Shown here: positions 10,304 through 12,712 of the stretch, piece after piece
Layout of the letters: the number at the start of each line of letters is the position of its first letter
How positions within the stretch are numbered: position 1 is the first letter of the stretch
From: VMFW01 sp038058095
GTDB taxonomy: Bacteria > Patescibacteriota > Minisyncoccia > UBA6257 > 2-01-FULL-56-20
NCBI GenBank assembly: GCA_038058095.1
Contig: JBBUBW010000001.1
Span: forward strand, 1-12,712
DNA: 12,712 nucleotides
Reading direction: 5' to 3'
Notes under the pieces: generated by a model
Databases searched by the model: none
The model's input: the letters and a program-made list of their open reading frames with translations, nothing else
Told to the model about the DNA's origin: nothing
Translations under genes and position numbers: made by a program

Positions 10304-12709
10304 ATGAAAAAACTTGTTCTCCCAATGGAATCCGTAGGCATCAAAGACGTCGCCCAAGTCGGCGGCAAAAACGCCTCGCTTGGCGAAATGCTTCAAAACT
10401 TAAAACCTAAAGGGATAAATATCCCGGGCGGATTTATTGTCACCGCCACCGCCTACCAATATTTCTTAAAATCCACCGGCCTTCAAAAATTCATCAAAGA
10501 CGCCCTAAAAGGCCTCGACACTAAAAATCTTAGAGATATGGCTGAGCGCGCCAAGCTCGTCCGCGAAACGATAAAAGAAAAAAACTTTCCGGCCGATCTA
10601 AAACGGGAAATCATAAAATACTACCGCCTAATGGAGAAAAAATACGGCAAAAACGTTGACGTTGCCGTTCGCTCCTCCGCCACCGCCGAAGACCTACCCG
10701 GCGCCTCTTTCGCCGGCGAACACGAAACCTATCTCGGCATCCGAGGAGACGAAGAACTTATGAAAGCCGTTCGCGCTTCCATGGCTTCCCTTTTTACCGA
10801 CCGCGCCATTTCCTACCGCGTCGACAAAGGCTTCGATCATTTCAAAATTTCTCTTTCTGTCGGCGTTCAAAAAATGGTTCGTTCCGACTCCGGCGCCTCG
10901 GGCGTTATGTTTACCCTCGACACCGAGTCTGGCTTTAAAGACGTCGTACTCATCAATGCCGTCTGGGGTTTGGGCGAAATGATTGTCCAAGGCAAAGTCA
11001 CCCCCGATGAATTTTTAGTTTGGAAGAAAAACTCATCGATTATCAGCAAGAAACTCCAGATCAAAGAAGAGAAAATGATTTATTCGAAACACCCCTCGGG
11101 TATCAAGGCCACTAAAATCATCAGGACTACTCCTAAAGAAAAACACACTTTCGTTATTTCCGATAAAGAAGTTCAAAAGCTGGCCGAATGGGGCATGCTA
11201 ATCGAAAAGCACTACACCAATAAATATAAAAAATGGACGCCAATGGATATGGAGTGGGCCAAAGACGGCAAGACTGGAGAACTCTTTATTGTCCAAGCCC
11301 GCCCCGAAACTATTCACGCTCTCCGCGACTTTTCAAAAATTAGAGAGTATATGCGCCTCGAAACAAGTAAAGAGCTTGTGCATGGAGCTTCAGTAGGATC
11401 TCAAATTGCAACCGGCAAGGTGCGAGTGATTATGGACGTAAAAGGTGTCAACGAGTTTAAAGCCGGAGAAGTGCTCGTCACCGACATGACCGATCCCGAT
11501 TGGGAGCCGATTATGAAAATCGCCTCGGCTATTGTGACCGACAAAGGCGGCCGCACATCTCACGCCGCCATCGTCTCCCGGGAACTCGGCATCGCTTGTA
11601 TCGTTGGCGCCGGCGACGCCACCAAAAAACTCAAAAACGGCCAGGAGGTTACCGTCGATACCACCGGCTCCGAAGGCATCGTCTGGAACGGCGCTTTGAA
11701 ATTTAAAGTGGTTGACCATGACATTAAAAAACTTCCCAAGCCGAAGACGCATATAATGGTAAACATCGCCACGCCCGACACCGCTTTTGAAAAATCTTTC
11801 CTTCCAGCCAAAGGCGTCGGCCTCGCGCGTGAAGAATTTATTATTGCCTCAACGATTGGTGTTCACCCGCTCGCGCTCATAAACTACGTCAAAATGAGTA
11901 GTAAGATTAAAAACGAAATCGACCGGCGCACCTACGGCTGGAAAAGCAAAACTCAATTCTACGTTGACAACTTGGCGTACGGCATCGCTAAAATCTGTGT
12001 CGCTTTCCATCCTTATCCGGTCTTAGTCCGCTTCTCGGATTTCAAAACCAACGAATACAGAACTTTAGTCGGCGGAGATATTTACGAACCCGCTGAAGAA
12101 AACCCGATGATCGGCTGGCGCGGCGCCTCTCGCTACTACGATCCGAAGTTTAAAGAAGCATTTAAACTGGAATGTTTGGCTATTAAAAAAGTTCGACAAG
12201 AATTCGGCCTCGAAAATGCCATCCCGATGGTCCCCTTCTGTCGGACCAAAGAAGAAGGAGTCAAAACCCAAGAGATAATGGCGCAAAGTGGATTGATTAC
12301 TAAATACGTTAAATCGAAAAAACAGGCGAATACACCCATCTACGTAATGTGCGAAATCCCATCGAACGTTTTACTAGCCGACGAATTCCTTGAAATCTTC
12401 GACGGCATGTCTATTGGGTCCAACGACTTAACCCAGCTTACTCTTGGCCTCGACCGCGACGCCGGCACGCTTACTCATATCGCCAACGAAAACGATCCGG
12501 CTGTCAAAAAACTTATCGCCGAAGTCATTCATAAATGCCGCGCCAAAAAGAAATACATCGGCATCTGCGGCCAAGCTCCGTCGGATCATCCTGAATTCGC
12601 CAAATTCCTCGTCGAAGAAGGCATTGAAAGTATGTCTCTTAACCCCGACACCGTCGTCTCCGCCACCATCGCCGTTGCCGAGGAAGAGAAAAAAATGCAC
12701 AAAAAGTAA
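10304..12709 (+). CDS. ppsA: Phosphoenolpyruvate synthase (pyruvate, water dikinase)
   Basis: The complete 801-residue protein has the three-part layout of PEP synthases, at their usual length of about 800. The N-terminal ATP-grasp region includes GGKNASLGEM (20-29), PGGFIVTA (41-48) and VAVRSSATAEDLPGASFAGEHET (120-142). The swivelling phosphohistidine domain holds TDKGGRTSHAAIVSRELG (412-429) with catalytic H420. The C-terminal PEP-binding barrel carries VGLAREEF (505-512), VRFSDFKTNEY (575-585), ENPMIGWRGASRY (599-611), SIGSNDLTQ (703-711) and CGQAPSD (755-761). It converts pyruvate, ATP and water to PEP, AMP and phosphate, a gluconeogenic step, in the cytoplasm. It may share regulation with the glycerate kinase before it, although it appears to have its own promoter. 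Confidence 0.97.
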   Translation: MKKLVLPMESVGIKDVAQVGGKNASLGEMLQNLKPKGINIPGGFIVTATAYQYFLKSTGLQKFIKDALKGLDTKNLRDMAERAKLVRETIKEKNFPADLKREIIKYYRLMEKKYGKNVDVAVRSSATAEDLPGASFAGEHETYLGIRGDEELMKAVRASMASLFTDRAISYRVDKGFDHFKISLSVGVQKMVRSDSGASGVMFTLDTESGFKDVVLINAVWGLGEMIVQGKVTPDEFLVWKKNSSIISKKLQIKEEKMIYSKHPSGIKATKIIRTTPKEKHTFVISDKEVQKLAEWGMLIEKHYTNKYKKWTPMDMEWAKDGKTGELFIVQARPETIHALRDFSKIREYMRLETSKELVHGASVGSQIATGKVRVIMDVKGVNEFKAGEVLVTDMTDPDWEPIMKIASAIVTDKGGRTSHAAIVSRELGIACIVGAGDATKKLKNGQEVTVDTTGSEGIVWNGALKFKVVDHDIKKLPKPKTHIMVNIATPDTAFEKSFLPAKGVGLAREEFIIASTIGVHPLALINYVKMSSKIKNEIDRRTYGWKSKTQFYVDNLAYGIAKICVAFHPYPVLVRFSDFKTNEYRTLVGGDIYEPAEENPMIGWRGASRYYDPKFKEAFKLECLAIKKVRQEFGLENAIPMVPFCRTKEEGVKTQEIMAQSGLITKYVKSKKQANTPIYVMCEIPSNVLLADEFLEIFDGMSIGSNDLTQLTLGLDRDAGTLTHIANENDPAVKKLIAEVIHKCRAKKKYIGICGQAPSDHPEFAKFLVEEGIESMSLNPDTVVSATIAVAEEEKKMHKK

Positions 12710-12712
12710 GTC

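Noticed and set aside
1..12709. tRNA, rRNA, riboswitch or complete insertion sequence
   Set aside because: Reading the intergenic parts on both strands I found no cloverleaf or T-loop signature, no rRNA segment, no known riboswitch core, and no transposase or integrase frame.

Overview
The window looks like a fragment of a Candidate Phyla Radiation genome, most likely a Parcubacteria-type Patescibacterium. This is inferred from family flavour and repeats, because no marker gene such as rRNA is present. The signs are a tiny winged-helix regulator and a 275-residue hypothetical of kinds I associate with that group, a MOFRL glycerate kinase, abundant short palindromic repeats (one read in frame inside a gene), and many start codons lying 6-8 nt after a TATAAT-like box, which suggests leaderless mRNAs.

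Positions 1-7197 form an accessory region in which every gene is on the minus strand. In transcription order from the right it holds a 275-residue protein of unknown function, a small ArsR-like winged-helix regulator, a RhuM-Fic/Doc fusion, a NYN-domain nuclease, a DpnI-family methyl-directed restriction enzyme followed by a possibly frameshifted small gene, a Panacea antitoxin with a RelE-like toxin, and the start of a membrane-anchored M14 zinc carboxypeptidase that runs off the left edge. Most of this is defence or toxin-antitoxin content.

The NYN and RhuM-Fic genes are each enclosed by copies of a long composite repeat. A block called R here (three copies, two of them 209 bp and identical) and a palindromic block called D together make a gene-D-R-gene-D-R layout, with the DpnI unit beyond the last R. 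R1/D1 and R2/D2 carry two small nested insertions with related ends, while R3/D3 is empty at both sites. The arrangement resembles a cassette array, but no integrase or transposase is visible here, so it may equally be dispersed repeats.

Positions 7251-12709 are on the plus strand and metabolic: a 29-codon membrane mini-ORF, a PyrE-PyrF fusion (UMP synthase) with an unusually strong Shine-Dalgarno and different base composition, glycerate 2-kinase, and phosphoenolpyruvate synthase. The last two feed the 2-phosphoglycerate/PEP/pyruvate node from opposite sides. The divergent promoter region at about 7198-7250 separates the accessory block from this metabolic block.
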